Positions 52,690-62,023 of a stretch of DNA of 64,000 bases are shown in pieces (position 1 is the first letter of the stretch; each line of letters starts with the position of its first letter). This DNA is from Streptomyces phaeofaciens (lineage in GTDB: Bacteria; Actinomycetota; Actinomycetes; Streptomycetales; Streptomycetaceae). A program made the translations under genes and the position numbers. The notes beneath the pieces are model-generated. The model was not told the origin of the DNA and ran no database searches. It was given only the letters and a program-made list of their open reading frames with translations. The stretch covers positions 1 to 64,000 of the forward strand of contig NZ_BMSA01000042.1 of assembly GCF_014648915.1 (NCBI RefSeq), in the 5' to 3' direction.

Positions 52690-53307
52690 ATGACCGACCT
52701 CACCCCTTCGCGCCCCTCGGTCGCCGTGGCCTACTTCTCCGGATACGGCCACACCGCGGTCCTTGCCGAGGCAGTCCAGAGGGGAGCGGCCGACGCAGGC
52801 GCCCACGTGGCTCTCATCAACGTCGCTACCATCACTGACGAGCAGTGGCGACAGCTGGACGACGCGGACGCCATCATCTTCGGATCGCCCACTTACATGG
52901 GCGGCGCGTCCGCCGGATTCCACACGTTTGCCGAGGCCACCAGCCAGCGCTTCCGGGAGGGGCGCTGGGCGGACAAGGCTGCTGCCGGCTTCACCAACTC
53001 CGGTTCCAAGAGCGGCGACAAGTCCAACACCCTGGCCTTTTTCGCCGCTTTCGCCGCCCAGCACCGGATGCTCTGGGTCAACCTGGGGCTCGCTCCGGGA
53101 TGGAACTCCACCACCGCCACGGAGAACGACCTCAACCGGCTGGGATACTGGACCGGCGCGGGCGCCCAGACGATGGTGGACGGTGGCACCGACGCCGTGC
53201 ACGACGCGGACATCAACACCGCCGAGCACCTGGGAGCCCGGGTGGCCCGGCAGGCAGCGCTCGTGGTCGCCGGACGCGTAGCCTTGTCCACCACCTTCGT
53301 AGCCTGA
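52690..53307 (+). CDS. Flavodoxin-like NAD(P)H:quinone oxidoreductase (WrbA-like)
   Basis: A 205-residue flavodoxin-fold protein. The FMN phosphate loop is AYFSGYGHTAVLAEAVQ, the second loop is FGSPTYMGGASAGFHTF and the third GFTNSGSKSGDKSNTLA. Relatives reduce quinones by two electrons with NAD(P)H, protecting from redox stress. AGGAG stands 6 nt before the ATG. The upstream palindrome fits a TetR-controlled detoxification gene. Confidence 0.9.
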   Translation: MTDLTPSRPSVAVAYFSGYGHTAVLAEAVQRGAADAGAHVALINVATITDEQWRQLDDADAIIFGSPTYMGGASAGFHTFAEATSQRFREGRWADKAAAGFTNSGSKSGDKSNTLAFFAAFAAQHRMLWVNLGLAPGWNSTTATENDLNRLGYWTGAGAQTMVDGGTDAVHDADINTAEHLGARVARQAALVVAGRVALSTTFVA

Positions 53308-53692
53308 CACGTCCTCTGGCATGTGGCATCCCCGCTGCTCCCCATCGGCTGTGAGCAATCCGATCACGCGGACAGCCTTGCACCGAATGTGACGATGGCT
53401 CGGGAGAGTTGGCCGGGGCCGAGGCATGGCATAGAGGCCTCTTGATAGCTCGCGGTTGTCTGAATCCAGCGAACTGCAAGAGGCCCTTGTGTCGATCCGC
53501 TGCGTGGCGATGATCGGAAGCCCAGCCCAGCCACCCCGTGTCTCGCTCACCGGGCCATCATTCGTCCACCGCCTGACATGACGGCCAGTGGTTGTATTCG
53601 CGTAGCCTCCGCGGCGCTGGCCAGCACCGGGGACTGCTCCCGGCCGTCCCAACTACCCCCTCCCGTCTCTCACTCAGCGGGCGGGAGGCAGG
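53308..53692. other. Gene-free stretch between convergent genes
   Basis: About 385 bp with no recognisable gene. The flavodoxin-like gene ends into it from the left and the 53693-54085 gene from the right, so terminators are expected; none is obvious. Confidence 0.4.
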
Positions 53693-54085
53693 TCAGCGCG
53701 CCCTGTGCAAGGCGTGGGTGAGGGGCTCCAGGTCGCCGTAGAGGGCGGCGTGGAGGGCTGCGGCGAGTTCACGGGCGCGCTGTTCGCCGTCCACGCCGTG
53801 CAGGACGAAATAGACCGGGCCCGCATAGGCGTCCGAGCGGACCTCGCCTGCTGCGACCAGGCGCACCACCGCGTCGCGGGCGGCCGCGTTCATGGCGTTG
53901 TCGACCACGTGACCGCGGCCGACGGGGAGTGTGTCTGCCTTCACCGTCCACCACGGGCCCTGGCGTTCGACGGCGACGAACACAGCGTGCTGCGCCCGGG
54001 CACGTTGGTACGCGGCCGCGAAGCGGTCGGCGCCGGTGACGTCGGGGACCAGATGAGCGGGGCAGGGGGTCGGCAGAGGATCCAT
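53693..54085 (-). CDS. Hypothetical protein
   Basis: A 130-residue protein: DRFAAAYQRARAQHAVFVAV, then RQGPWWTVKADTLPVGRGHV, then VYFVLHGVDGEQRARELAAA. The alternating strand/helix pattern and codon use look genuine. No family recognised and no clear ribosome site before the ATG at 54085. It stands alone between gene-poor stretches. Confidence 0.6.
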   Translation of the reverse strand: MDPLPTPCPAHLVPDVTGADRFAAAYQRARAQHAVFVAVERQGPWWTVKADTLPVGRGHVVDNAMNAAARDAVVRLVAAGEVRSDAYAGPVYFVLHGVDGEQRARELAAALHAALYGDLEPLTHALHRAR

Positions 54086-54582
54086 CCAGCAATCGTGTCA
54101 GGTGAGCAGACCCGGCCGGTGAAGGACCGGCGGGTGGCAGTCTGCGCGGTCGGCCGCGCTCTTTGGTCACGCAGTGCCGGCAGGGCGACGCGTACACCCC
54201 ACTCCCCTCAAAGGTGCGTGCGTCGATTGCGGCTCCGTCGTGACTTCCGCTTCATACAGTGCCACTTCGTTACGAGAATCAGGCAGGCTGGTCCAGAACC
54301 CGGCACAACCGAGCACCAGTGGAACGGCCCGCTCACGTGGGACGCGGCCGCGACGAGCTGCCGTGCTCTCAAGCCGGGCGGCCGCGTGGAGACGCTCCAC
54401 GCTGCCCTGTCGGCGGATGTAAAGGGCAACCACCGCCGGCGACTGGGCCGCGCGTGCCGGTAGCTGGCCCGAACGCCTCGCTGGCCACGAGACGACCCGC
54501 CTAGTGACGGTGGGGGCAGTGCGCCGGTGATCTGCGGGCCGGGTCGACATGGTCCAGTACGGCCAGCGCGTTGTCGTACGCC
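54086..54582. other. Gene-free stretch
   Basis: About 500 bp with open frames but no recognisable protein features. Confidence 0.4.
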
Positions 54583-54918
54583 TTATCGGATGGGCGGAGC
54601 GGGGCCGGGTGGTGGTTGCAGGCTCCGATGGCGTTCGTCGCTCCGTGGGTGGCAGTCGTGGTGGCGGAGTCGGCGGAGGGCGGAGTTGAGTAGTTCGTCC
54701 AGCGAGCGCACCTCGGTGTCGATGCGGTGCATGTGGTCGGCGACGTCGCGGAAGTGCGGCAGTATCTCCTCGGGCCACCCGGCGTGAGGGCCGGCGAAGT
54801 CCTGCACCACCGGGACCAGGGGCTGGACGGCGTCGCGGAATTCCAGGACCCCGCGTTTGAGGGAGCAGACCGGCTCGGTGAAGTTCTCGCGCTCCGCGGA
54901 GAACATGTGCCGCTCCAA
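54583..54918 (-). pseudogene. CorA-type divalent-metal transporter fragment
   Basis: The frame reads LERHMFSAERENFTEPVCSL, then KRGVLEFRDAVQPLVPVVQD and FRDVADHMHRIDTEVRSLDE followed by LLNSAL. This is the cytoplasmic stalk helix region of CorA Mg2+/Co2+ channels. Both the N-terminal domain and the two membrane helices with the GMN motif are missing; after LLNSALRR the sequence becomes unrelated. A gene fragment, not a channel. Confidence 0.75.
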
Positions 54919-55403
54919 CGCCCCGGGACTGCTGGGCCTGGTACTTGCGCTCGGACGCTACGAGGAGTGGCTGCTCAGGGAACCTGCACCCCCCGCAGCC
55001 CGCGCGCCACGCCAGGACCAGGGCCAGGCGCCACTTAGCCCGCGTTTCGCACACGGGCTCCCAGACGGCAGTCGGTAACGAGTCTCGGCGTCAGCGGGTC
55101 GCCGCCGCGGCAACCGGCTACTGCAGCTGCTCGCGACGGCAAGCGAAACCGGTCTGCTTGATCTCGGCTCCCTCTGGGCAGTTGGAACGCTCACCTCCCT
55201 GAGCCCTGAGACGGAGCCGGTGATCTCCCTCTTCCTCACTGTCCGGCTTCGGGCGACGAGAGCGGCCGCCCTGCGGGCGAGGTTCCTGGGAAGAGGCCGC
55301 ACTGTCGTCCATCCCCCGTCCCGGGCTGTGCGGCCGTAGCGGCATACAACCGCAGGTGGAGACGCAGCGGCTGGGCTGGCGGCCCCACGAGCCTCCACAC
55401 CAG
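54919..55403. other. Gene-poor stretch
   Basis: About 485 bp. A minus-strand frame near 55118-55311 (MDDSAASSQEPRPQGGRSRR and on) could be a short polar protein but has no supporting features. Otherwise nothing recognised. Confidence 0.35.
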
Positions 55404-55691
55404 CTACTGCGTGTCAGTGTGTGCGGTGTCGTCGGGGTGACGGGGATAGAGCGACCGCAGCCGCTCCCAGTGTCTGCTGAGATGTTCTTCGACCTCACGC
55501 AGCGCGTGCTCGGAGGCGGCATCGGGCATCGCCGGGCGGGGTTCGCCGACTCGGTCGCCTCCAGGAGGTCCAGTGTTGTGTCGGCGGGCACGGGCGCCGC
55601 TGTGGCGGTAACTCACCCACCATCGGGCCAGCAGCACTGTGGCGGTAACCGCCACAGCGGCGAGGGCCGCCCATGAGCGGTATGTGGTCAC
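55404..55691 (-). CDS. Small single-span membrane protein
   Basis: A 95-residue protein. Residues about 6-24 (SWAALAAVAVTATVLLARWW) form a membrane helix or uncleaved signal anchor, followed by a charged linker and a C-terminal helix (SEHALREVEEHLSRHWERLR). No family recognised. It is followed on the same strand by nothing recognisable, and the holin-X operon lies upstream. Confidence 0.5.
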   Translation of the reverse strand: MTTYRSWAALAAVAVTATVLLARWWVSYRHSGARARRHNTGPPGGDRVGEPRPAMPDAASEHALREVEEHLSRHWERLRSLYPRHPDDTAHTDTQ

Positions 55692-55770
55692 AATTTCCTC
55701 TCACCAGTCCGGGCCGAGTGCACAAGCCACTGGCGCCCGGGAGGGACGGGCGCCGCAGGCGGAGGGTGGA

Positions 55771-56037
55771 TCAGCCGGGCCACGTTCCGGTCAGGCGCCG
55801 AGTGCTGGTGGCTCCTGCCCGGTCTACGGCGGCCTTGACTCCGGCGAAGATCGCGCCCTGCAGGGTTGCGGCGAACAGAACCTCTCGCCAGGTGCGCTCC
55901 TCATCGGTGGCGTCCGGGGCGTCCTCGTCTTGGCCGAGCTTCTTCCACAGCTGCTTGAACAGCCCGCCCGCCAGCATGCCGCTGAGAGCGCCGAGCGCCA
56001 GGCCGACCGGCTTGTAGGCGACCTTCGACGCCTTCAC
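55771..56037 (-). CDS. DUF4235 family membrane protein
   Basis: An 88-residue protein with the family pattern KVAYKPVGLALGALSGMLAG, then GLFKQLWKKLGQDEDAPDAT, then REVLFAATLQGAIFAGVKAA. It has two hydrophobic segments. DUF4235 proteins are common small membrane proteins in actinomycetes with no known function. The GTG at 56037 overlaps the stop of the DUF3618 gene by 4 bp, so it is the last cistron of a three-gene unit. Confidence 0.85.
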   Translation of the reverse strand: MKASKVAYKPVGLALGALSGMLAGGLFKQLWKKLGQDEDAPDATDEERTWREVLFAATLQGAIFAGVKAAVDRAGATSTRRLTGTWPG

Positions 56038-56504
56038 GGCTGCCTCCTGCCCCGGCGGCGCAGCAGCAGCCATGCGGCCACCGCCACACTGCCGGCCACG
56101 ATCAGCACGGTGCGGTTGTCACGGGCGGCCCGGGCGCCCTGCTGGGCTTTGGCCCGGACCGGTTCGGGTGCCTTGTCCTGCCACACCTGACCGGCCTGTC
56201 CGGCCTTGGCCTTCACCTGCTCGGCGGCCGCAGTGGCCTTGTCCTTGACCGGGTCGGGCAGCTTGTCCTGCACCAGGTGCGCGGCCTCGGCAGCCTTCAC
56301 CTTGACCTGTCGGCTCAGTTCCGTGGCCTTGGTGCCCGCCTGCTCTTTCAGTGCGGTCGCCGTCTCCTGCGCGCGGGCCTTGACGTCCGTCTTGGCGGCC
56401 AAATCCTCGACCGTCTCGCCCAGTGCCTGGCGGGTCTGCGCGACCTGCTCGCGCAGCTGCTCGGGGCTGGAGGCGGTGGGCTCGTCGTTAGGAGGCTGGG
56501 TCAT
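56034..56504 (-). CDS. DUF3618 family protein
   Basis: A 156-residue protein: SSPEQLREQVAQTRQALGET, then VEDLAAKTDVKARAQETATA is the DUF3618 signature. A long Ala/Lys-rich amphipathic middle (VKVKAAEAAHLVQDKL and repeats) and one C-terminal membrane helix (VLIVAGSVAVAAWLLL) follow. It is probably a membrane-anchored coiled-coil stress or envelope protein. It overlaps both neighbours by 4 bp (ATGA at its start, GTGA at its end). Confidence 0.88.
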   Translation of the reverse strand: MTQPPNDEPTASSPEQLREQVAQTRQALGETVEDLAAKTDVKARAQETATALKEQAGTKATELSRQVKVKAAEAAHLVQDKLPDPVKDKATAAAEQVKAKAGQAGQVWQDKAPEPVRAKAQQGARAARDNRTVLIVAGSVAVAAWLLLRRRGRRQP

Positions 56505-56920
56505 CGCTGTGCACTCTCCTTGATCTCGGCCACGTCGGCCTTGACGCTGTCGATGGTCTGCTGCGGTGCTGGTGGTGCGGCCTGGCTGACCTCCTTCTTG
56601 CCGGTCAGGACCAGCACGGCGGTGATCACGCCGAGGACAGCGGTGACGATCAGGGCTGCGGCCCACACCGGGAGGGGAACAGCCAGGGCCGCGATGGCGG
56701 TGGCGACCAGTGCCTGCGCTGTCAGGAAGCCGGTCAGACCGGCCCCGCCGAACAGGCCGCCGCCCTTGCCATACCGCTTGCCCTTCTCCTTCATTTCCGC
56801 CTGGGCCAGCCGCATCTCCCTGCGGATCAGCTCTGTCAGCTGCTGGGAGGCCCGCTGGACCAGGTCACCGACCGGCTCCCGCGAGCCGCTCGGGCCGCGG
56901 TGGGAATCCTGCGTACTCAT
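56501..56920 (-). CDS. Phage holin family / DUF1469 (Holin-X) membrane protein
   Basis: A 139-residue protein: EPVGDLVQRASQQLTELIRR, then EMRLAQAEMKEKGKRYGKGG, then two membrane helices (LTGFLTAQALVATAIAALAV and AALIVTAVLGVITAVLVL). This is the PF07332 pattern, a chromosomal family despite its name. It is the first gene of the leftward trio with DUF3618 and DUF4235, an arrangement seen often in actinomycetes. Confidence 0.9.
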   Translation of the reverse strand: MSTQDSHRGPSGSREPVGDLVQRASQQLTELIRREMRLAQAEMKEKGKRYGKGGGLFGGAGLTGFLTAQALVATAIAALAVPLPVWAAALIVTAVLGVITAVLVLTGKKEVSQAAPPAPQQTIDSVKADVAEIKESAQR

Positions 56921-57081
56921 TATGGATTTCCGCCTTTCTCAGCTGCCGGTGGTACTCGTGTCCTGAATAAAGGCGTCGGCCTGTGTGGGGTCTCGAGGCC
57001 CACCCGCCTGGCCGAGTTTCGGGTACCCGGATGCGGGTCCACCATCCAGCGGACCTGCGGCAATCGAGTGGCGTGTGCTTG

Positions 57082-57627
57082 TCAACGCAGCAGTCGCAAG
57101 ACCAAGCGAGGAGCACGATGTACCAAGGCGGCTGCGGCCAGACCTGTCGCGGCGCCGACAGCGACGTCGGAGGGGTAGTGGGCGCCCGTGTGTACACGTT
57201 CGGTGGCCACTATGACGGCCGGCACCGAGCACACGGCGCCCGCCCACGGCCACACCGCCGCCACCGCGGTACTGAACGCCACCCCTGCGGCGGTGTGCCC
57301 GGACGGGAAGGACGAGGAGTCGGGGCGATCATGAACCTCTTTGTGCGAGATCCATTCCTTCGGCGGCCGACGCCGGTGCCACATCTGCTTGAGGACGCAG
57401 TTCGAGGCCAGTTCCGCAACCGCCATGCTCGCCAGGCCGGCGGTCGCGGCCCTGCGCCCCCGCCACCCTGTGGTGGACAGGGCCGCGGCGGCGCCCCACC
57501 ACAGTTTGGTGTGCTCGGCCGTCTCTTCGACGGCTGGCAGGACCCGGCGTACGCAAGTCGACCGCCATGATGCCGCCCATCGCGTCGCTCGGTGGTCACT
57601 TTCACGAAGATCTGCGAGCACTCTCAT
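57082..57627 (-). CDS. PAP2-superfamily phosphatase
   Basis: A protein of about 181 residues with all three PAP2 motifs: KQMWHRRRPP (motif 1), PSGHTAAGVAF (motif 2) and ERVHTGAHYPSDVAVG (motif 3). Hydrophobic segments lie between them. It probably removes phosphate from undecaprenyl diphosphate or another lipid phosphate at the membrane. The start at 57627 is approximate; the frame is open further upstream without family-like sequence. It is unrelated in detail to the PAP2 protein at 18 kb. Confidence 0.82.
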   Translation of the reverse strand: MRVLADLRESDHRATRWAASWRSTCVRRVLPAVEETAEHTKLWWGAAAALSTTGWRGRRAATAGLASMAVAELASNCVLKQMWHRRRPPKEWISHKEVHDRPDSSSFPSGHTAAGVAFSTAVAAVWPWAGAVCSVPAVIVATERVHTGAHYPSDVAVGAATGLAAAALVHRAPRLVLRLLR

Positions 57628-57656
57628 GACCTGCGACTTCCCGGTCTGAGCAGCGC

Positions 57657-57990
57657 CTAACTCGATGACCTGGGCAGATCCCTCATTCGAGGCGGCACTG
57701 GTCTTCCTCGCTCCACATACGGGTGTCGCGGGTGGGACATGCGGTTCTTCGTCCTCGGGCAGGCCGCCGACGAGGCGCGCCGGCGGTCCATCTCCGCGTC
57801 GAACTCCAGGCCGAACATGATCGCGATGTTGCTGATCCACAGCCACACCAGGAAGACGATCACCCCGCGAGGGTGGCGTAGGTCTTGTTGTGGGAGGCGA
57901 AGTTCGCCACGCAGAACTCGAACCCGGCCGAGGCGATCACCTGGAAGGCCTCCGCGTCCCTGACGTCGCTGTAGGCGTTCCAGGTGGCCT
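57657..57990 (-). pseudogene. YihY/BrkB-type membrane protein, C-terminal remnant
   Basis: Pieces FCVANFASHNKTYATLAG and, after a one-base shift, VIVFLVWLWISNIAIMFGLE followed by FDAEMDRRR match the end of BrkB-family proteins. The N-terminal membrane helices are absent; upstream sequence (NAYSDVRDAEAFQV) is of another origin. Dead fragment. Confidence 0.7.
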
Positions 57991-58528
57991 TTCAGCCCCG
58001 CCGGGGTCGTGGCACACGTCGACCAGAACGAACGCAGGTTCCGTTTCAGAGCGTTGAGCTTCAGTTGGTCGGACGGGGGCGAAGGGAATTTTGAGGATCT
58101 TGTCGGTCGCGTAGCTCAGTGGACTGATTCGCCCTACCCCTCGGGGGTCGAGCGCGATCAGGTCGTAGCCGGGCAGACTCTCCCGCAGAGTGTCAAAGGC
58201 AATGTCGCCCGGCTCGCCGGGCCCCTCAGGAAAGTTGAGGATCGTCCCTTTGTCCTTCGCCCCGTCAGCTGCCTGCATGCGGTAGGCGCGCAGAGCGTTC
58301 GGGAGTGGGGCTTGGCCCAGCCCACGGGGACCGTGAGGGTGCCGCACTGAACCCCCTTTTGGACCGGCACGTCAAGTCGGGGGCACCTGCCCCGGCAAGG
58401 GTCGGTGCCATTTGCTTCGTCTCCGCTTGAGCCGTCCCGTTTCCAGGAAGGCAGGCCGTACACACAGCGGCCACGAGGGTGGAGAGGGCGATGGACGCGC
58501 GGGTCACGTGGCGCATTCGTATGGTCAT
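57990..58528 (-). pseudogene. Secreted S33 (tripeptidyl-aminopeptidase-like) hydrolase, N-terminal remnant
   Basis: Starts MTIRMRHVTRASIALSTLVA, then AVCTACLPGNG, a lipoprotein-like or Sec signal. After frameshifts, VQCGTLTVPVGWAKP and then LNFPEGPGEPGDIAFDTLRE, GYDLIALDPRGVG match the entry strands of S33-type actinomycete peptidases. The part with the nucleophile Ser is missing and the end joins unrelated sequence. Inactive. Confidence 0.7.
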
Positions 58529-59182
58529 CAGGCGGCCCTTGCGGTAACGACGGCGGACAGGGCGAGGCACAGCCCGGCGACTGCTGCCAGGAGGGGGGCC
58601 GACAACGGTGAGGATCTGCATGCCGTCGGCACTCCCGCCAGATCCTGCCCTCATGCCTCGGCCGACAGTCCGATTCCCGTGGCCCCGCATCGGCCAGCGG
58701 GCCGAGCGGGCTCCCGCACTTCGTGCGCAAGAGACGGACGGAGTCGGCCCGCCGACCGCGCTGCGTGCCGTCCATCCCGACTGATCGAACAGGTCCGTAC
58801 CGAGTCCGGCGGCACCCGAGGTTCCGCTGGGTCACCTCGCGCACCGCGGTGCAACGATGTCGTAGTGACGAGGCGCGCCGCCGAGCGGCCGATGGCGGAG
58901 GTGGGTCTGGAGGGCCTCCACCTGACCGCGCGTGTGGCCCACCGACCGGAACGCGAGATCTGGCCGCCGTCGGCCGGCTCGGTCGAAGAGTTCGGGCGGA
59001 TCTCGTGGCCATGCGTACCGCACGTGGGCGAAGCCCAGCGGGGCAGGGGTCGCACGCGGCATGTGGAGACTCCATCAGAGCCGAAGCGGTTCACTGCGGG
59101 GTCGGAGTCAGATCTGACCACTTCTGTTCAGGAGCCCGACCAGTCGGTATGTTGCGGCTAACTAAATCAGATGGAGGAACCC
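58529..59182. other. About 650 bp with no recognisable gene
   Basis: Divergent region between the S33 remnant and the EstB-like gene. CTAACTAAATCAG at 59158-59170 lies just before the ribosome site of the latter. No certain promoter. Confidence 0.4.
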
Positions 59183-60352
59183 ATGACAGACTCCGCTCTT
59201 TCCCAGCCGCAGATCGCGGGTTACTGCGACAGTCGTTTCACTGCGGTCCAAGCCGCCTTCGAGGCGAATTTCCGGGACCAGGAGGAGCTGGGTGCGGCGG
59301 TGACCGTCCAGGTGGGTGGCGAGGTGGTCGTGGATCTGTGGGGCGGCTGGGCGGATCCCGGGCGCAGCCGCCCCTGGGAACGCGACACCCTGGTCAATGT
59401 GTGGTCGATCACCAAGGGACCCACGGCCCTGTGCGCCCATTTACTGGCAGACCGGGGCCAGCTCGACCTGGACGCGCCGGTGGCCTCCTACTGGCCGGAG
59501 TTCGCGGCGGGTGGGAAGTCCGCCGTCCTCGTGCGCCACCTCCTCTCGCACCGTGCGGGCCTGGCTGGCCTGCGCGAGCCCCACAGCACTGCCCAGCTGT
59601 ACGACTGGGAGCTGACCACGGCCCGGCTTGCCGCCATGGAGCCCTGGTGGGAGCCCGGCACACAGTCCGGCTACCACGCGCTGACCTATGGTTTCCTGGT
59701 CGGAGAGGTGATCCGGCGCATCACCGGTGTGCTGCCGGGTGAGTTCCTGCAGCAGGAGATCACCGGACCGCTGGGCATCGACTTCACCATCGGCCTGCCG
59801 GAGAAGGAGAGCGACCGGGCAGCCGAACTCGCCCACGCACGGATCTCGGCGGACAGTTCTTCCCTGATGGCTCAGCTCCCGCAGGTCTCACTGGCTGCGA
59901 TAGCCAACCCCGTGGTCGGCGCGGCCGAGGCCAACTCCCCCGAGTGGCGCGCCGCCGAGATACCAGCCGCGAACGGACACGGCACGGCCCGCGCTGTCTG
60001 CGCCCTGTACGGGATTCTCGCTCGCCGCGGCCTGTGCGGTGACCGACGGATCCTTTCCCCCGAAGCCGCCGAGCGTGTCCGCCAGAGCCAAGGCGCGTGC
60101 CGCGACCTGGTCATGGGCGCAGGCTTCACCCATGACACCGAGGTCGGCCTGGGACTGTGGCTCAGCGGCCGCAACGCCTCCTACGGCCCCAACCCCCGTG
60201 CCTTTGGCCATGACGGCTTCGGAGGCTCATGCGGCTTGGCGGACCCGGAGGCAGAGCTCAGCCTCGGCTACGTCATGAACCGCATGGGACCCCACATTGC
60301 GGACGACCCCAGGAAGATGGCGCTCATCCAAGCGGTTTACAGCGCACTGTGA
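59183..60352 (+). CDS. Serine hydrolase of the beta-lactamase/EstB family
   Basis: A 389-residue class C beta-lactamase-like hydrolase. The nucleophile Ser and Lys are in VWSITKGPTALCA (SxxK), the Tyr motif in SGYHALTYGFLVGEV, and the third region is GHDGFGGSCGLADPEAELSL (an HxG-like turn). No signal peptide, so cytoplasmic; it is more likely an esterase than a beta-lactamase. The ATG at 59183 follows GGAGG by 5 nt. Isolated between decayed regions. Confidence 0.9.
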   Translation: MTDSALSQPQIAGYCDSRFTAVQAAFEANFRDQEELGAAVTVQVGGEVVVDLWGGWADPGRSRPWERDTLVNVWSITKGPTALCAHLLADRGQLDLDAPVASYWPEFAAGGKSAVLVRHLLSHRAGLAGLREPHSTAQLYDWELTTARLAAMEPWWEPGTQSGYHALTYGFLVGEVIRRITGVLPGEFLQQEITGPLGIDFTIGLPEKESDRAAELAHARISADSSSLMAQLPQVSLAAIANPVVGAAEANSPEWRAAEIPAANGHGTARAVCALYGILARRGLCGDRRILSPEAAERVRQSQGACRDLVMGAGFTHDTEVGLGLWLSGRNASYGPNPRAFGHDGFGGSCGLADPEAELSLGYVMNRMGPHIADDPRKMALIQAVYSAL

Positions 60353-60613
60353 TGGTCCGTCAAAGAAGCTGATGGTGCCCATCGCAGAACATTGTCGTTG
60401 AGGGGGCTCTGGATTCCTGAGCGGCAGAGACGAGCGGGGCGATGAGTCGGCCTGGCGGACCGCTCGGTTCGGTCTGGAGAAATGAGTACGACGCAGGGCG
60501 TGGCTCTTGCGCGCGACGGCCGGCGTGCTGAAGCCGCCAGGGCGTCCATCACCGCCGGTCGCCCTACGGCACACCTTGGGTGTGTGAGCGTGGCAGGCAG
60601 CCGATCGGCTTCG

Positions 60614-60970
60614 TCATTCGGCGAAGCGGGCCTGGGTCTGCCCGAGGGCGTCGCAGGTGACGGCCGCGGTGGTGGGGAAGTCGAGTCCTCCGCGCTTGAG
60701 GATCTTGAAGAGGTCGAGGATCGGCCGCCACATCAGCGGCTCACCACTGGCGAGGAAGACCCGCCGTACGGCCGAGCCGGACAGGGTGCGGGCGAAGTCC
60801 AACACCTGTTCGGCGACCAGGTCGTGGGGTGAGAAGTGCGACAGGAAGCCGGGGGTCTTGTCGACGCGCTGCTGGTCGAGCCAGGTGAAGTAGCAGGGCT
60901 TGCACTCGTGCGAGGCACAGTAGGAGCGCAGCGCCCACAGCAGACTGACGGTCCTTGGTATCGGGGTCAT
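60614..60970 (-). pseudogene. Radical SAM protein, N-terminal remnant with altered cluster motif
   Basis: The frame MTPIPRTVSLLWALRSYCAS, then HECKPCYFTWLDQQRVDKTP, then VRRVFLASGEPLMWRPILDL matches the start of an actinomycete radical SAM family, including the GGEP-like motif (here SGEP). The cluster motif reads C-x4-C-x2-C instead of CxxxCxxC, and the protein ends after 118 residues where a full enzyme would be over 300. It is very likely nonfunctional. Confidence 0.7.
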
Positions 60971-60979
60971 GGTCTTCCC

Positions 60980-62006
60980 TCACGTAGTCGGAGCGGGCGG
61001 CCGCATCCACCGGCTGGCGCTGTACGTCGGCCGGTGGATGCGCCGTGGTTGACGGCCATCTGGGCGGGGACTCAGCCGTGCCAGGGATTTATCGGGGCTC
61101 TGCAGGCGCCGCACGCGGGTCCGCTGGGCGGCGAACTCGTCGGCGCGGGTGTGCCGCTGCTTCCACAGCACGGCGAGCCAGCGCAGGGCGCAGGTGCGCT
61201 GAGCAGCGAGGAAGAGGTGACGGTTGGCGGGGGTGATGCCGAGGTCGGGCAGGAGTGCGCTCCAGGTGCTGTCGGGGATCTCGCGGGCGCTGATGTGTTC
61301 GATCAGGTCGGCGGCGTCGAAGTGGACGGTGCTGTGCCCGCTGTACTCGAAGTCGACAACGGGGCTGGAGTGACCGTCGCGGAGCCAGTTGAGGAGATTG
61401 GAGTCGCCGCGGGAGAAGACGGCCGCGGTGGTGGTCTGTTTCACGAGTTCGGCGTCGCCGCTGTCGTGCCAGGCGGTGAGCGAGCGGGCCGAGCAGATCC
61501 ACGCCGGATTCCGAGTGCGTGGCCGCGTACAGGGCTGCGGGCTGCCAGGGCTTACCGGCGTCGGGATACAGGAGTGGCAGGCCGGCGGCCTCGACGGCGA
61601 GGAGGGTGATCTGTGGGCACGCTGGTGCTCCGGGTGCCCGGTGAGTTGGCCCAGGGCGTCGTGGCCGACGACGATGTCGGGCTGGAACTGGCGGATATGT
61701 GCGACCAGGCGGCCGACGGCCTCGTCCAGGGGCGCATCGACGAGGCGTACGGCGCCGCCAGGTGCCGAGGCGGGGTTTGCGGGCATCGGCGTAGCCGAGC
61801 AGTCGCGGGGCGCCGGCACCCAAGATATTGAGAGCCTCGGTGAGTTCGGGCGCTCGGTGGCTGTCAGCCGTCCAGGTGGCGGTGACGACCGCGGTACGGG
61901 CGCCTGCGGCAGCGTGCTGGGCGAGCACGCCGCCGGCCAGGAGGGATTCGTCGTCCGGGTGGGCGAGGACTCCGAGCAGAGAGGGAGCGGCGGTTGTTTG
62001 GGTCAC
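60980..62006 (-). pseudogene. PIG-L deacetylase remnant joined to a kinase-fold (APH-like) remnant
   Basis: From a GTG at 62006 (after GGAGG) the frame reads SLLGVLAHPDDESLLAGGVL, then HAAAGARTAVVTATWTADSH, the zinc-binding AHPDDE opening of PIG-L deacetylases. It then changes frame (APLDEAVGRLVAHIRQFQPD, VVGHDALGQLTGHPEHQ), changes back (LLYPDAGKPWQPAAL) and again. The last part (RGDSNLLNWL, VVDFEYSGHSTVHFDAADLI, TCALRWLAVLWKQR) is the C-terminal half of a phosphotransferase of the APH fold. Two genes have been fused and broken by a deletion and several frameshifts. Confidence 0.75.
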
Positions 62007-62023
62007 AGGGACCTCCGGGCCGG

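Noticed and set aside
52666..53652. Leftward 328-codon open frame over the flavodoxin-like gene
   Set aside because: It mirrors the flavodoxin-like coding sequence; glycine/valine-rich with no family features.
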